A DNA stretch of 45,921 nucleotides from the NCBI GenBank assembly GCA_947629265.1, contig CANRCZ010000009.1, forward strand, positions 1-45,921, given 5' to 3'. The translations under genes were made by a program, and so were the position numbers. Below the pieces are notes generated by a model. The model saw only the letters and a list, made by a program, of their open reading frames with translations. It made no database searches and had not been told where the DNA came from. Of the stretch, positions 7,154 through 16,822 are shown in pieces. How positions within the stretch are numbered: the first letter of the stretch is position 1; each line of letters opens with the position of its first letter. Source of the DNA: an uncultured Bacilli bacterium. GTDB lineage: Bacteria > Bacillota_I > Bacilli_A > RF39 > UBA660.

Positions 7154-8039
7154 TTTTAGCCTCCAATATATCGATAAAACTTTCTAATCTCGTTATCAAT
7201 CCTGTATCACTACTTTGGTCATCGATGATAATATTTAAGTATGGTAAGTCTATTTTTCTTATCACTAGTTCGTTTACTAAACTATCTGGTCCACAAGGAA
7301 ATGATGAAATAAAGATGATACCATCGATTTTATCTTGGGATAATATGATACTACCAATATTTTCTTTATTGTATTTAAAGTATAAGTCTTTACTTAATTC
7401 ACGACTAGCTTGATTAGCTTCTTCGCTATCAAATAGATTGCTATATATAACTTGGATACCATTATCGTTTAAGTAATCAATAATCGGTTTACCTATCAGT
7501 TCATCATAGGTGTTATATGGATGCCCAACGATTAAGATTTTTAATTTATCACTATCTAATTTTTTTAAATTGTCTTTAATTGATATTAATCTTTCTTCTT
7601 TTAATTCTTTAATACTTTCTAAGTAAGCTTTTTTCATTTGCTTTTTTTTAATTTTTAATATATTACCTATTTTATAAAAACCTTTTAATTCATCTTCACC
7701 TTTATTTAAATCGATATTATAGTTTATTATTTTATTATCAACTAAATTATTAATGATATCGTATGTCGCTAGAAAATTAGTACATGTTTGATTACATGTT
7801 TTAAAGTTATCGATCCTCGGTACTAGGATATAATCACAATCTTTTAGATAACAAACATGTCCAATATAATTTTTTAAACTTAAACACATTTCATCATTGC
7901 TTTTATTGATACCTAAATCCATTATTTCTTTATTAGTCTTTGGTGATACTTTAACCTCGATATTTAATTTTTTAAATACTTTTAACCATAGATCACCATA
8001 GTAATAAAAATATAAACTCCTAGGTATACCAATCTTCAT
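7122..8039 (-). CDS. Acyl-CoA dehydratase activase-related protein (DUF2229 type)
   Basis: The protein begins KIGIPRSLYFYYYGDLW, the classic opening of the DUF2229 domain found with 2-hydroxyacyl-CoA dehydratase activases. It contains cysteine pairs (DEMCLSLKNYIGH; TCNQTCTNF; SSFPCGPDSL) that could bind an iron-sulfur cluster. The frame can begin at a GTG at 8048, but that GTG is inside the GGGTGATA ribosome site, so ATG 8039 is chosen. It is the first gene of the three-gene operon that continues with the dehydratase-like and activase genes. Confidence 0.75.
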   Translation of the reverse strand: MKIGIPRSLYFYYYGDLWLKVFKKLNIEVKVSPKTNKEIMDLGINKSNDEMCLSLKNYIGHVCYLKDCDYILVPRIDNFKTCNQTCTNFLATYDIINNLVDNKIINYNIDLNKGEDELKGFYKIGNILKIKKKQMKKAYLESIKELKEERLISIKDNLKKLDSDKLKILIVGHPYNTYDELIGKPIIDYLNDNGIQVIYSNLFDSEEANQASRELSKDLYFKYNKENIGSIILSQDKIDGIIFISSFPCGPDSLVNELVIRKIDLPYLNIIIDDQSSDTGLITRLESFIDILEAKNGKSSISPCR

Positions 8040-8084
8040 TATTATCACCCATAAAATAGTATGATTGGTTATACCTTTTTATGT

Positions 8085-8109
8085 AAAAAAAATAGCTTGT
8101 CAGCTATTT
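8085..8109 (-). terminator. Intrinsic terminator after the gene at 8104-8634
   Basis: AAATAGCT pairs with AGCTATTT around a four-base loop and runs into eight T on the minus strand. The stop codon of the upstream gene lies inside the stem. Confidence 0.8.
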
Positions 8110-8634
8110 TTTCTCAACACATTGATAATTTTTATCCGCTAAATATTGTTTAAGATCTGAGTAACCAGCTGGATACTCGGTCAATTCTTGCATTTCACTA
8201 ATGGTCATTACATTATTGACAATCAATTTCATATTTTTATCGTCGGTCGTTATCTTTTGAACTATTCCTACTTTGTTATCTACTTTAGTCGTTTTAGCTT
8301 TGTTATATTCAGATACGTCAGTATATCTATAAGTATCTGTTAAATCGATCGTTTCTACTGTTCCACTATTACTATAAGTAAAAATAACGTTTTTAGTTAA
8401 ATATGCATTTTTAGTTGTATCTAAACTTTCACTTAAAGTACAAGTATTAGTTTTAGGATAAGTAGTTTGAGTTATTTCACCCGTTTTATTTGAATTAGTT
8501 TCGATTACCTCTTTATTGTTTTTAACTTTACGACCTGATAAGAAACTTTCAATACTAGGCATAAAAACTATAAATAATACTACCACAACAATTATACATA
8601 ACCACATAACACTCTCTTTATCCTTTAAATTCAT
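8104..8634 (-). CDS. Single-pass membrane protein of unknown function
   Basis: I do not recognise this 176-residue protein. It begins MNLKDKESVMWL and has one strong membrane helix (CIIVVVVLFIVFMP, about residues 13-28). An extracellular part of about 145 residues follows, with two cysteines (one near the middle, one at the C terminus) and many Thr, Lys and Asn. A start further upstream at 8739 is possible, but that extension overlaps efp and lacks a ribosome site, while GGAGATGG lies just ahead of ATG 8634. Related proteins occur next to efp in similar genomes only as far as I can infer. Confidence 0.6.
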   Translation of the reverse strand: MNLKDKESVMWLCIIVVVVLFIVFMPSIESFLSGRKVKNNKEVIETNSNKTGEITQTTYPKTNTCTLSESLDTTKNAYLTKNVIFTYSNSGTVETIDLTDTYRYTDVSEYNKAKTTKVDNKVGIVQKITTDDKNMKLIVNNVMTISEMQELTEYPAGYSDLKQYLADKNYQCVEKK

Positions 8635-8702
8635 CTTTACCATCTCCATTATAATTTTAACACAATAGAAATAATAATTCAACAAAAAAGTAGATAAGTA
8701 AT

Positions 8703-8723
8703 AAAAAAAGAGCTTAAGCTCTT
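8703..8723 (-). terminator. Intrinsic terminator of efp
   Basis: The palindrome AAGAGCTTAAGCTCTT (8708-8723) contains the efp stop codon and is followed by a T run on the minus strand. Confidence 0.8.
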
Positions 8724-9271
8724 GAAGAATATTTACCATCTTTAGTTGTAACTAATACTTTTTCACCTTGTTCGATGAATAATGGTACTCTTATATTTAA
8801 ACCTGTTTCAATTTTAGCATCTTTTAAAGCATTGTTAGTTGTATTACCTTTAACAGCTGGTTCGGTTTCGACGATCGTAACCTCGACTTTTTCTGGTAAT
8901 ACTAAACCTAATAATTCACCCTCATAGAAAACTACCTCAACGACACAGTTTTCGATTAGATAGTATTTATCATCACCGATTTGATCGCTGGTTAATTCTA
9001 CTTGTTCGTATGTTTCCATATTCATAAAGTAGTATGTATCACCAGTTGAATATAAGTATTGCATGTTCATTTTAGAAATATTAGCTTTTTCTAATTTAAC
9101 ACTGGTACTTAAAGTTTTTTCTAAAGTAGTTCCCGTTCTTAAATTTTTAAGTTTCATCTTCATAAAAGCTGCACCTTTACCAGGTTTTACATGTAAAAAC
9201 TCTATGATTTGATAGATAGAACCCTCGATAATAACGGTCATACCTGTCTTAATATCATTTACACTTATCAA
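8714..9271 (-). CDS. efp: Translation elongation factor P
   Basis: This 185-residue protein has the three-domain EF-P layout. It binds ribosomes stalled on polyproline stretches and helps form the peptide bond. The KOW-like N-terminal domain has the loop KPGKGAAF with Lys at position 32, the residue that is modified in many bacteria. The C-terminal domain has the family signature ETGLNIRVPLFIEQGEKV. The start is TTG at 9271, six bases after a strong AGGAGGTG site; there is no better ATG. No modification enzyme is visible nearby. Confidence 0.95.
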   Translation of the reverse strand: MISVNDIKTGMTVIIEGSIYQIIEFLHVKPGKGAAFMKMKLKNLRTGTTLEKTLSTSVKLEKANISKMNMQYLYSTGDTYYFMNMETYEQVELTSDQIGDDKYYLIENCVVEVVFYEGELLGLVLPEKVEVTIVETEPAVKGNTTNNALKDAKIETGLNIRVPLFIEQGEKVLVTTKDGKYSSRA

Positions 9272-9434
9272 AATTACACCTCCTGTACTTACGATATATT
9301 TTTTCTTTAGCTATTACTAATTGTTTTATTTTAGGTGTCGACTTATCTTCAATATTATTTTCAACACAATATTGTGATTGTCTTTTTATTAAATCACTAA
9401 AATTAATATCATCAGTTTTAAAATTTCTAAACAT
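9255..9434 (-). CDS. Small protein of unknown function between rpmG and efp
   Basis: A 59-residue frame beginning MFRNFKTDDINFSDL has a GAGGA ribosome site inside the end of rpmG and ends (TGA) inside the start of efp, whose ribosome site it encodes (RKYRRC). It is Lys- and Ile-rich with one Cys in the middle and another near the end, and has no recognisable domain. The tight packing (2 bases after rpmG, overlap with efp) suggests a translated, coupled gene, but I cannot assign a role. Confidence 0.5.
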   Translation of the reverse strand: MFRNFKTDDINFSDLIKRQSQYCVENNIEDKSTPKIKQLVIAKEKIYRKYRRCNFDKCK

Positions 9435-9435
9435 A

Positions 9436-9603
9436 TTATTTTTCCTCTTTATGCAATGTATGTTTTTGACATTTTTTACAATGTTTGTTTAACTCTAAAC
9501 GTTCAGTTGTATTTTTTTTATTTTTTTCTACACGATAATTTTTTTCACCGCATTCAGTACATTTTAAAGTTACTAATTCTCTATTTTCTCCTTTTTTTGC
9601 CAC
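9436..9603 (-). CDS. rpmG: 50S ribosomal protein L33
   Basis: This 55-residue protein of the large ribosomal subunit is too short for most gene finders. It reads (GTG start) [17 protein letters not shown], then [23 protein letters not shown]. Two Cys pairs (CTEC and CKKC) make it the zinc-binding form of L33. The ribosome site AAAGGAGGGATT precedes the GTG. The next genes, the small ORF and efp, follow without a gap. Confidence 0.95.
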   Translation of the reverse strand: MAKKGENRELVTLKCTECGEKNYRVEKNKKNTTERLELNKHCKKCQKHTLHKEEK

Positions 9604-9672
9604 AATAATCCCTCCTTTTAATAAAGACTATTACCATTATAACAAAATTTTGTTAAATTTCAAACCTTTTTA

Positions 9673-11739
9673 TCATTTTATATCAAAATATTTATCAGAT
9701 ACTCTTCTAACGATCCTTTTATTAACTGATGAGGTATAGTTCGTTTTTAAATCGGATACATCAGGTGACATAACCGCAAAGACAACCTCAGGATCATTAT
9801 ATGGTGCATATCCGGCAAAAGTATTGGTTATCGTTTCTTTATCAACTTTACCATCGCTATTGGTATCGATAAAACTTTGACTAGTTCCGGTTTTACCAGC
9901 ACCTTTGTATTTACTATTTATATAACCGTAACCTGTACCACCACTGATAACTTTTTTAAATCCCTCTTTTACTCTATTCATATATTTTTTTTCGGTTTTA
10001 ACTTTATTTAATAAAACTGGTTCATATTTATATATTTCTTGTTTTAAACTAGGTTGATCAGATGAATAAACTTTATCTAATAAATGTAGTTGCATCCGGT
10101 TACCATCATTAGCGATCGTTGCCATATATTGAGCGATCTGTAATGGTGTATAAGTATCATATTGACCAATCGAATAATCTAACAATAATCCTGGGGTATC
10201 ATTAGTACCTTTATAACCTGGTAGTTCATTAGGTAAATCGATACCTGTTTTAACTCCTAGTCCAAATTGTGCAAAAGTATCACGGTATATTTTAAAGCCA
10301 TCTCTTTTCATCTTAAAACCACCATTATAAACATAATTATATCCCGCTACTTTCATCGCTGTATAAAATTGATAGGTATTAGATGACTGTTGTAAAGCTG
10401 TTATATCGTTTAAAGTACCCAAATATTTCCATGAACATTTAAGTGGTGTAGCTGCTAATTTAACACAAGAATCCGTTCTAACCTCACCTATTTTTAAACC
10501 ACCATTATTATAACCGGTAATATGACTAGCTCCTTTAACGACTGAACCAGGTGTGACAGTCGACGTTAAAACACCAGGTGTAAAATCTAAAAATTCATAA
10601 TCTTTTCCTTTTTTAATAATCTGTTTACCAACCATCGCTAGAATACCACCATCATTAGGATCGGTTACAACGACAAAGACTTTATTAAAGTATTTGGTAT
10701 TAGCTTCCTTTTTAGCTTTTTTAAGCTCATCTTCGACGATCTTTTCGATCTCTTGTTGTAATTTAATATCGATAGTTAATACTAAATCATTACCTCGTTT
10801 ACCCTCTTCGACTAAAATCTGTTCATTATTAGCGCTTATTTGGTATTTATTTTTTTTACCCTTTAAATAACCATCGTATTGATATTCTAAGTAACTGACA
10901 CCGACTCTATCATCTAAACTGTATCCTTTTTGCAAGTAATGTTCTTTTAAATCAGATGGAATACCAACATCGGAACTTGATACTGTTCCAAAAATCGATT
11001 TTAAGGTATCACCATATGGATAAGTTCTCTCCCAATCTAAGCGGACATTAAATCCCTCTAAATTACTTGAAGCTATAATAGCATATTCTTCATCAGTAAC
11101 GTCTTCTGATTTAATTACTTTCTCTAAATAAGAATACCCTTTATTCATTAGATAATAAATATAAGCAGCTTCTTTATCTAAATCAGTTAAAGCTTCTAAC
11201 TCACTATCCGTAATTCTTTCTTTTTTTAATCTTTCGATATCACTCATCGTTAATTTACGGTATTCTAATTGTTTTCTTTCTTCTTCTGTTATCCTTTCAT
11301 CAGCTTTTGAACTATTATTTCTAATCCAAAAATCCCTTAAGGAATTATCTGTTAATTTGCTATAATCAACCGCGATTAAATTCGCTACTTTATACGCTAA
11401 ATTGATCTCTCTAATCGTCGTTATTTTGCTAGGCTTTTTATAATATATAACTTTTATAGGGGTATTATCGACTAATATATTACCATTTCTATCATAAATT
11501 CTACCTCTAGGAGCGGTTGTACCCTCAACGGTATTTTCACTCGCTTTAACGAGTAATTCTTCGTATTTATTTTTTTGAACTAATTGGATATTGAATAAAC
11601 CGATTAATAAAATAATTATACCTAAGGTTATAAAACCTATTAAGATATTAAATCTTTTTTCAATGGTATCTTTAATATCATTATACTTTCGGTAATAAGT
11701 ATAATTATTGATCGTTTTTTTATGTCGATTTAAATGCAT
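9673..11739 (-). CDS. Class B penicillin-binding protein (peptidoglycan transpeptidase)
   Basis: This 688-residue membrane-anchored transpeptidase cross-links peptidoglycan. A cytoplasmic N terminus is followed by one membrane helix (about residues 33-52), the class B dimerisation region (APRGRIYDRNGNILVDN) and the transpeptidase domain with all three motifs: SVVK (TPGSVVKG, near residue 398, nucleophile Ser), SSN (near 451) and KTGTS (near 618). The insertion with many charged residues at about 150-200 is as in PBP2/PbpH-type elongation enzymes, so PBP2-like is more likely than the division-specific FtsI. It shows that the organism makes a wall and is not a true mollicute. Confidence 0.9.
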   Translation of the reverse strand: MHLNRHKKTINNYTYYRKYNDIKDTIEKRFNILIGFITLGIIILLIGLFNIQLVQKNKYEELLVKASENTVEGTTAPRGRIYDRNGNILVDNTPIKVIYYKKPSKITTIREINLAYKVANLIAVDYSKLTDNSLRDFWIRNNSSKADERITEEERKQLEYRKLTMSDIERLKKERITDSELEALTDLDKEAAYIYYLMNKGYSYLEKVIKSEDVTDEEYAIIASSNLEGFNVRLDWERTYPYGDTLKSIFGTVSSSDVGIPSDLKEHYLQKGYSLDDRVGVSYLEYQYDGYLKGKKNKYQISANNEQILVEEGKRGNDLVLTIDIKLQQEIEKIVEDELKKAKKEANTKYFNKVFVVVTDPNDGGILAMVGKQIIKKGKDYEFLDFTPGVLTSTVTPGSVVKGASHITGYNNGGLKIGEVRTDSCVKLAATPLKCSWKYLGTLNDITALQQSSNTYQFYTAMKVAGYNYVYNGGFKMKRDGFKIYRDTFAQFGLGVKTGIDLPNELPGYKGTNDTPGLLLDYSIGQYDTYTPLQIAQYMATIANDGNRMQLHLLDKVYSSDQPSLKQEIYKYEPVLLNKVKTEKKYMNRVKEGFKKVISGGTGYGYINSKYKGAGKTGTSQSFIDTNSDGKVDKETITNTFAGYAPYNDPEVVFAVMSPDVSDLKTNYTSSVNKRIVRRVSDKYFDIK

Positions 11740-11768
11740 TTTATATCACCCCAATCATATATTGTATT

Positions 11769-12029
11769 ATGATAAATTTATTTATAAAAAGGTACGTTTC
11801 TAAAATAACGAAAGATGATATTATCTCTTATGGTAAACAGAATAATATTATTTTAACGAATAATGATGTCGATACTATTTACAGCTACATCAAAAACAAT
11901 TACCATATCATCATTAACGATAAAGAAAAGACTTTACATGATATAGACACTTTATTATGTAAAGATTATAAAGACAAAGTTAAAGAACTTTATCTTTTAT
12001 ATCGTAATAAATATAAAAATTATTTATAA
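11769..12029 (+). CDS. DUF2624-like small protein (YqfT-like)
   Basis: This 86-residue protein without membrane or signal segments reads KITKDDIISYGKQNNIILT, then DTIYSYIKNN and LYRNKYKNYL. The pattern of an N-terminal helix pair and a conserved tail resembles DUF2624 (B. subtilis YqfT). In Bacillus this gene is next to the endonuclease IV gene, and here too it abuts nfo, converging with a 10-base overlap. The role is unknown. Confidence 0.6.
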   Translation: MINLFIKRYVSKITKDDIISYGKQNNIILTNNDVDTIYSYIKNNYHIIINDKEKTLHDIDTLLCKDYKDKVKELYLLYRNKYKNYL

Positions 12030-12913
12030 TATTTTACAATTTTTTCATGTAAATTATTGTCGAAATTTTTATTTTTAATCATTTCTATTTCAAATTTATA
12101 TGGTGGATATAGTCTTTCTTTACTATCGATATCGTTTCCTATATAAGGTGTTTCTAATATTTTAGGAACATTTTTTAAACGTTCATTGTAGATAATTTTA
12201 ATTAAATTATCAAAACCGATCGTTCCATAACCGATATTTTCATGGCGATCTTTATGCGAATTTATCACGTTTTTGCTATCGTTAATATGAATACAACCGA
12301 TTTTATCGATACCGATAATTTTATCGAATTCATCTAATACTTTATCAAAGTTACTCATATCGTATCCCGCATCATTTAGATGACAAGTATCTAGACAAAC
12401 ACCCAACTTTTGACTTTTTACACCATCGATAATCTGTTTAATTTCTGCAAATGTTTTACCACATTCACTACCCTTACCAGCCATCGTTTCTAATAAAATA
12501 GTAACTTTGCTATCTAATTGATTTAAACAAAAGATGATATTTTTAATTCCCTCTTCACTACCTAAACCGATATGACTACCAGGGTGTAAAACCATCTTAT
12601 CAAAACCTAACTCTTCAATTCTCTTTAATTCTTGTTTTAAAAAGTTGATATTAAAATCCATATTTTTAGGATTAGCGAGATTGACTATATAAGGAGCGTG
12701 GACGATGACGTTTTTAAAATCGATATTATTTTCTTTCATAAGTTCGTGAGCTTTTAAGGTCGTATCTTTATCGATTTCTTTTCTAACGGTATTTTGGGGA
12801 GCTCCAGTATAAAACATAAAGGTGTTGCTACCGTAACTTAAAGCTTCTTCGACACTACCAAGTAGTCCATTCGTACCATTAAATGAAACATGACTACCAA
12901 TTATTAATTCCAT
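12020..12913 (-). CDS. nfo: Endonuclease IV (AP endonuclease)
   Basis: This 297-residue TIM-barrel metal enzyme cuts DNA 5' of abasic sites in base excision repair. Zinc-ligand motifs are all visible: GSHVSF at the start, HPGSH, LETMAGKGSE, CLDTCH-NDAGYD, HINDSK, DRHENIGYGTIG and KILETP. Length matches the family (about 280-300). The ATG start has an AAGTGGTGATAAG ribosome site. Confidence 0.95.
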   Translation of the reverse strand: MELIIGSHVSFNGTNGLLGSVEEALSYGSNTFMFYTGAPQNTVRKEIDKDTTLKAHELMKENNIDFKNVIVHAPYIVNLANPKNMDFNINFLKQELKRIEELGFDKMVLHPGSHIGLGSEEGIKNIIFCLNQLDSKVTILLETMAGKGSECGKTFAEIKQIIDGVKSQKLGVCLDTCHLNDAGYDMSNFDKVLDEFDKIIGIDKIGCIHINDSKNVINSHKDRHENIGYGTIGFDNLIKIIYNERLKNVPKILETPYIGNDIDSKERLYPPYKFEIEMIKNKNFDNNLHEKIVKYYK

Positions 12914-12974
12914 CTTATCACCACTTTCTAAACTATTATATCACGTTTTAAAAAATATTAATATGATGAAAAAT

Positions 12975-12995
12975 AAAAAATCCAATCATGGACTT
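12975..12995 (-). terminator. Intrinsic terminator of the DUF421 gene
   Basis: AAGTCCA pairs with TGGATTT (one G-T pair) around TGAT, followed by a T-rich run on the minus strand at the end of the gene at 12994-13623. Confidence 0.6.
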
Positions 12996-13623
12996 ATAGT
13001 AGTTCTTTTTTAGTTATGATATACATTCTACCAGTTTTATAAAAGGCATAAAAAACGTCGTTTAAAACTAGCTTTTCTTTAGATAACATTTTATCTAACC
13101 ATTTTTTATCTTTTTTAATTTCTTTTAATGTATCATAATCGATTACACCATCTAAGATAAGGGGTAATGGATAATCTTTCGTATTTTGAAAAACGGATAA
13201 CGTACCACTATTTTCTAAAACAGCGTAATCGACCTCTTCTAAGCTTTTGATACCTTTTTCTCTTAGTTGACTCATTAAGTCATCTAAACTATATCTAATT
13301 TTACGCATAGCTGTAAAATCGATTTGACCATTTTTAACGATAACACTCGGTTTACCATCGACAAAATTGCGGACACTTTCGTTTTTCATAGTTAGGTAAC
13401 TTAAACCTATTTGGGTAATTACTAAAACGATAATCGGTACGATCGAAACTAAAATCGATGATTTAGCTTCCTCGATACATATAGCGGCTAATTCAGCGAT
13501 TAATATGGTTACGATTAAGTCGACGATACTTAATTCTCCAACCTCTTTTTTACCCATGATTCGGTAGACAAAGATGATAAAAAAATAAAGGACAAATGTT
13601 TTAACAATAATATTTAGATACAT
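12994..13623 (-). CDS. DUF421 membrane protein (YetF/YrbG type)
   Basis: This 209-residue protein has about three N-terminal membrane helices (residues 5-20, 32-50 and 58-76) with the family opening FVYRIMGKKEVGELSIVDLIV. A cytoplasmic DUF421 domain follows, beginning VDGKPSVIVKNGQID and MRKIRYSLDDLMSQLREKG. The biochemical role of the family is not established; some members affect spore germination or stress. In Bacillus, yrbG lies close to spoVB, comN and yrzE. The adjacent yrzE-like gene here, and spoVB further on, keep part of that neighbourhood. Confidence 0.85.
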   Translation of the reverse strand: MYLNIIVKTFVLYFFIIFVYRIMGKKEVGELSIVDLIVTILIAELAAICIEEAKSSILVSIVPIIVLVITQIGLSYLTMKNESVRNFVDGKPSVIVKNGQIDFTAMRKIRYSLDDLMSQLREKGIKSLEEVDYAVLENSGTLSVFQNTKDYPLPLILDGVIDYDTLKEIKKDKKWLDKMLSKEKLVLNDVFYAFYKTGRMYIITKKELL

Positions 13624-13695
13624 ATTATCACCTATAACTATTATGATACGTAATATTTATTTTATACGATGAATATCTTTAATTAGGAGGTTTAT

Positions 13696-14067
13696 ATGAA
13701 ATATTTAAAGAATTTAGGTATATCTTTATTAGTTATTTTAGGATTATTTTTTGTTTTAACTTTTTTATCAACTATTTTAAGCTACTACAATATTTTAAAT
13801 AGCAGTATGATGGGTATTATCAAGATAATTATTCCAACTTTTTCCTTATTAGCGGGTGGTTTTATTGTAGGGATGAGTTCTAATCAAAAAGGATGGTTAG
13901 AGGGTTTAAAATTAAGTTTAATTATTATCGTTATTTTAATGTTGTTCAACTATTTAGGACTAGGTAATAAATTTGCGATTAAAAACTTGATATACTACCT
14001 TATTTTAATGATATCGGCTATCTTTGGTAGTATGGTAGGTATCAATAAAAAACAACCCGAAAAATAA
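13696..14067 (+). CDS. TIGR04086-family membrane protein (YrzE-like)
   Basis: This 123-residue integral membrane protein has four hydrophobic helices (about residues 7-29, 38-59, 70-88 and 96-115) and a GG-FIVGMSSNQKGWLEG signature typical of the TIGR04086 family. Function is unknown. It has a strong AGGAGG ribosome site and converges with rny. Confidence 0.75.
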   Translation: MKYLKNLGISLLVILGLFFVLTFLSTILSYYNILNSSMMGIIKIIIPTFSLLAGGFIVGMSSNQKGWLEGLKLSLIIIVILMLFNYLGLGNKFAIKNLIYYLILMISAIFGSMVGINKKQPEK

Positions 14068-14085
14068 AAGAGTGATAAACACTCT
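14061..14085. terminator. Bidirectional terminator between the yrzE-like gene and rny
   Basis: AGAGTG pairs with CACTCT around a five-base loop, flanked by A/T runs that give a T tail mainly on the minus strand (rny). Confidence 0.7.
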
Positions 14086-15634
14086 ATTTAGCTTCTTCGG
14101 TTGCTCTCGTTTCTCTTATAACAGTAACTTTAATTGTACCAGGATATTGTAGTTGATCTTCGATTTTTGTTTTAACATCGTGGGCAATTTTATAACTACC
14201 TAGATCATCGATTTCATCAGGTTTAACGATAATTCTTATCTCACGACCAGCTTGAAGAGCGAAAGTCTTTTCAACACCCTCGATATCATCAGCGATAGCT
14301 TCTAATTCTTGTAATCTTTTAACATAGTTTTCTAAAGAATCGTTTCTAGCTCCTGGTCTTGATGCTGATAATGTATCTGCTATAGCGACGATAACGGATA
14401 TAATACTAGTAGGTTCACTATCACCATGATGGGATAAAATGGCATTGATAACGATGTCATTTTCTTTGTATTTTCTAGCGATATCACTACCGATTGTAAC
14501 GTGACTACCCTCTATTTCATGATCGATAGCTTTACCGATATCATGTAGTAAACCAGCTCTTTTAGCTAAAACGACATTTTCACCCATTTCAGCCGCTAAC
14601 AAACCTGATAATTCAGCAACCTCGATTGAATGTTTTAAAACATTTTGACCGTAGCTAGTTCTAAAATGTAGTTTACCGATTATTTCGATAAGTTCAACAT
14701 CGAAATTAGTTAATCCTAATTGGAAGACGGCCTCTTCTCCATACTCTTTAATTTTAACTTGCATTTCTTTACTTGTCTTATCGTATAGTTCTTCAATTCT
14801 GGTTGGATGAATTCTTCCATCTTTGATTAGATCTTCGATCGTTATACGAGCTACCTCTCTACGATATGGATCAAAGGAAGATAAGACAATAGCTTCAGGT
14901 GTATCATCGATAATTAAATCGACTCCTGTTACTGCTTCGATCGTTCTGATATTTCTTCCCTCACGACCGATAATGCGGCCTTTCATCTCGTCGTTTGGTA
15001 AAGTTACAACGGTTACGGTCTGTTCATTAGCGACGTCACTAGCATAACGTTGCATACAGGAAACTAACATTTCTTTAGCTTTTTTATCAGCTTCAAGTTT
15101 AGCTTCACTTTCTCTTTCTTTCATATATGTTGCAAGTTCCAATTTCATCATATCTTCAACTCTTTTTAAAACTAAATCTTTAGCTTGGTCTTTAGTACAA
15201 CATGATATATTTTCGAGCTGTTTCAATTGTTCTTGCTTTATTTCTTCCACTTTAGCTTGTTCATCTTGGATTTCTTTTTGTTTTTGTAAAAGATTGTTTT
15301 CACGTTCTTCTAATGCTTGTTCACGATTTTGAAGAGTTAAATCTCTTCGATCCATGTTGTTTTCACGAGCGATAATACGTTCTTCAGTCTCTTTTAGTTC
15401 GCTCTTTTTTTCTTTGATTTCTTTATCTAATTCAACTTTTAATCTATGAGCTTCTTCTTTACTTTCTAAAATACTATCTCTTTTTAATTTTTCAGCTTCT
15501 TTATTAGCTTTATCCAATATTTGTTCAGCTTTTGTATTCGCTGATACGCCTTTTAGATAGTTAAATACTATAATAATTATTATTCCAACAAAAAGTCCAA
15601 TTAGGACCAGCAAAATGGAAAGCAATATATCCAT
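14084..15634 (-). CDS. rny: Ribonuclease Y
   Basis: This membrane-bound endoribonuclease starts mRNA turnover in Gram-positive bacteria. Order: an N-terminal membrane helix ([20 protein letters not shown]), a long coiled coil (about residues 30-190), a KH RNA-binding domain ([15 protein letters not shown], near residue 225) and an HD phosphohydrolase domain ([12 protein letters not shown], near 366). The frame could open six codons earlier, but GGAGGG lies just before the ATG at 15634. Length, 516 residues, is normal for the family. Confidence 0.95.
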   Translation of the reverse strand: MDILLSILLVLIGLFVGIIIIIVFNYLKGVSANTKAEQILDKANKEAEKLKRDSILESKEEAHRLKVELDKEIKEKKSELKETEERIIARENNMDRRDLTLQNREQALEERENNLLQKQKEIQDEQAKVEEIKQEQLKQLENISCCTKDQAKDLVLKRVEDMMKLELATYMKERESEAKLEADKKAKEMLVSCMQRYASDVANEQTVTVVTLPNDEMKGRIIGREGRNIRTIEAVTGVDLIIDDTPEAIVLSSFDPYRREVARITIEDLIKDGRIHPTRIEELYDKTSKEMQVKIKEYGEEAVFQLGLTNFDVELIEIIGKLHFRTSYGQNVLKHSIEVAELSGLLAAEMGENVVLAKRAGLLHDIGKAIDHEIEGSHVTIGSDIARKYKENDIVINAILSHHGDSEPTSIISVIVAIADTLSASRPGARNDSLENYVKRLQELEAIADDIEGVEKTFALQAGREIRIIVKPDEIDDLGSYKIAHDVKTKIEDQLQYPGTIKVTVIRETRATEEAK

Positions 15635-15736
15635 ATTTTTCCCTCCATTCACATTTATAAATATTATTCACTAATACTTATCATCTTTATTTTAACAATT
15701 ATCTTATCTAAAATCAAGCGTTAGTTTGGAAGATAG

Positions 15737-15761
15737 TAAAAAGCATTACTGAGTAATGCTT
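15737..15761 (-). terminator. Intrinsic terminator of the transporter/rel operon
   Basis: AAGCATTACT pairs with AGTAATGCTT around a single base, followed by TTTTAC on the minus strand, just after the gene at 15764-16822. Confidence 0.75.
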
Positions 15762-15763
15762 GA

Positions 15764-16822
15764 TTATGAGGCTTTTTTCATATCACTTATTTTTTCGGTT
15801 ATATCGGATTTAAAGAACTTATAAGTTGATATTATGATAACCGCTAATGGGAAGGAAGCCATAATACCAAAGATACCTAATAAGATACCACCGGCGAAAA
15901 CGGAGAAAATAACGGTAAGTGGATGAACGTTGTTTGTTTTACCATAGACGAATGGATTGATAAGATAACCATCGACACCTGATAAAACGACGAATGATAT
16001 ACATGTTTTAATAAACAAAGCTGGACTTACAACAAAGGCTGTAATAGCTGCTATAAAGTTAGTAATCATACCTCCAAAATAAGGTATTAAGCCACCGACC
16101 GTCGCTAATAAACCTAGTAATATAGCGTTAGGATGACCTATTAGTTTATAAACTAAAGAGTATTCAAAAAAGGTTATAAACATAATTTTTAACATACCCG
16201 ATAGATAATTTTTCATCTCATTATCTAATATAGATACATAGCGGTACATTCTTTTAGATTTTCTTTTTAATAGACGTTTTATATACGCACGAATTTTATC
16301 CATATCTAATAAGAAATATATCGCTGCTGAGAAGATAATAACAGCGGTTGAAAGATAACCAATTGATATATTTAATACTCTAATTGCACCATTAGATACG
16401 TATTTGCTAGTTGATGCGATGATATTATCGAAACCACTATCTAAAACTTTTTGAACGGAAGCGGAATCGATTTCAAAACGGGTTGACATTTCTCTTATAA
16501 AGGCCATGATTGAATCGAATAATGAACCCATCTGTTCAACTAAAAGTGGTGCTATCATAGCAACTAAGACGGCTATTACTAAAATAATGATAAGAACAAT
16601 AATCAAAACGCCTAATGATTTAGGAATTTTATGATTGGTTAACCATTTTAAGAATGGATATAAAGCATATGCTAAAACAAAGGCGAAGAAAAATGGTGAT
16701 ATTATTTTAACTAATTTATTGAATATACCTACCCATAAGAAACCGGTATGGTACATAAGATAGATAATTAAAACAATTAAAGCGGTATTAACTAACTTAT
16801 AATCTAATCTATTTTTTATCAT
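15764..16822 (-). CDS. AI-2E family transporter
   Basis: This 352-residue polytopic membrane protein has about eight hydrophobic segments and family hallmarks: a pair of N-terminal helices, a short amphipathic loop rich in charged residues (about 90-130), and the C-terminal GGLIPYFGGMI...VNPFVYGK-type region (here INPFVYGKTNNVHPLTVI). The family includes TqsA and several sodium/proton antiporters, so quorum-signal export should not be assumed. It overlaps dtd by four bases and is the last gene of the rel-dtd transcript. Confidence 0.85.
   Translation of the reverse strand: MIKNRLDYKLVNTALIVLIIYLMYHTGFLWVGIFNKLVKIISPFFFAFVLAYALYPFLKWLTNHKIPKSLGVLIIVLIIILVIAVLVAMIAPLLVEQMGSLFDSIMAFIREMSTRFEIDSASVQKVLDSGFDNIIASTSKYVSNGAIRVLNISIGYLSTAVIIFSAAIYFLLDMDKIRAYIKRLLKRKSKRMYRYVSILDNEMKNYLSGMLKIMFITFFEYSLVYKLIGHPNAILLGLLATVGGLIPYFGGMITNFIAAITAFVVSPALFIKTCISFVVLSGVDGYLINPFVYGKTNNVHPLTVIFSVFAGGILLGIFGIMASFPLAVIIISTYKFFKSDITEKISDMKKAS

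Noticed and set aside
8634-8739. Longer start of the membrane protein at 8104-8634
   Set aside because: The extension overlaps the end of efp and its terminator and has no ribosome site; GGAGATGG precedes ATG 8634.
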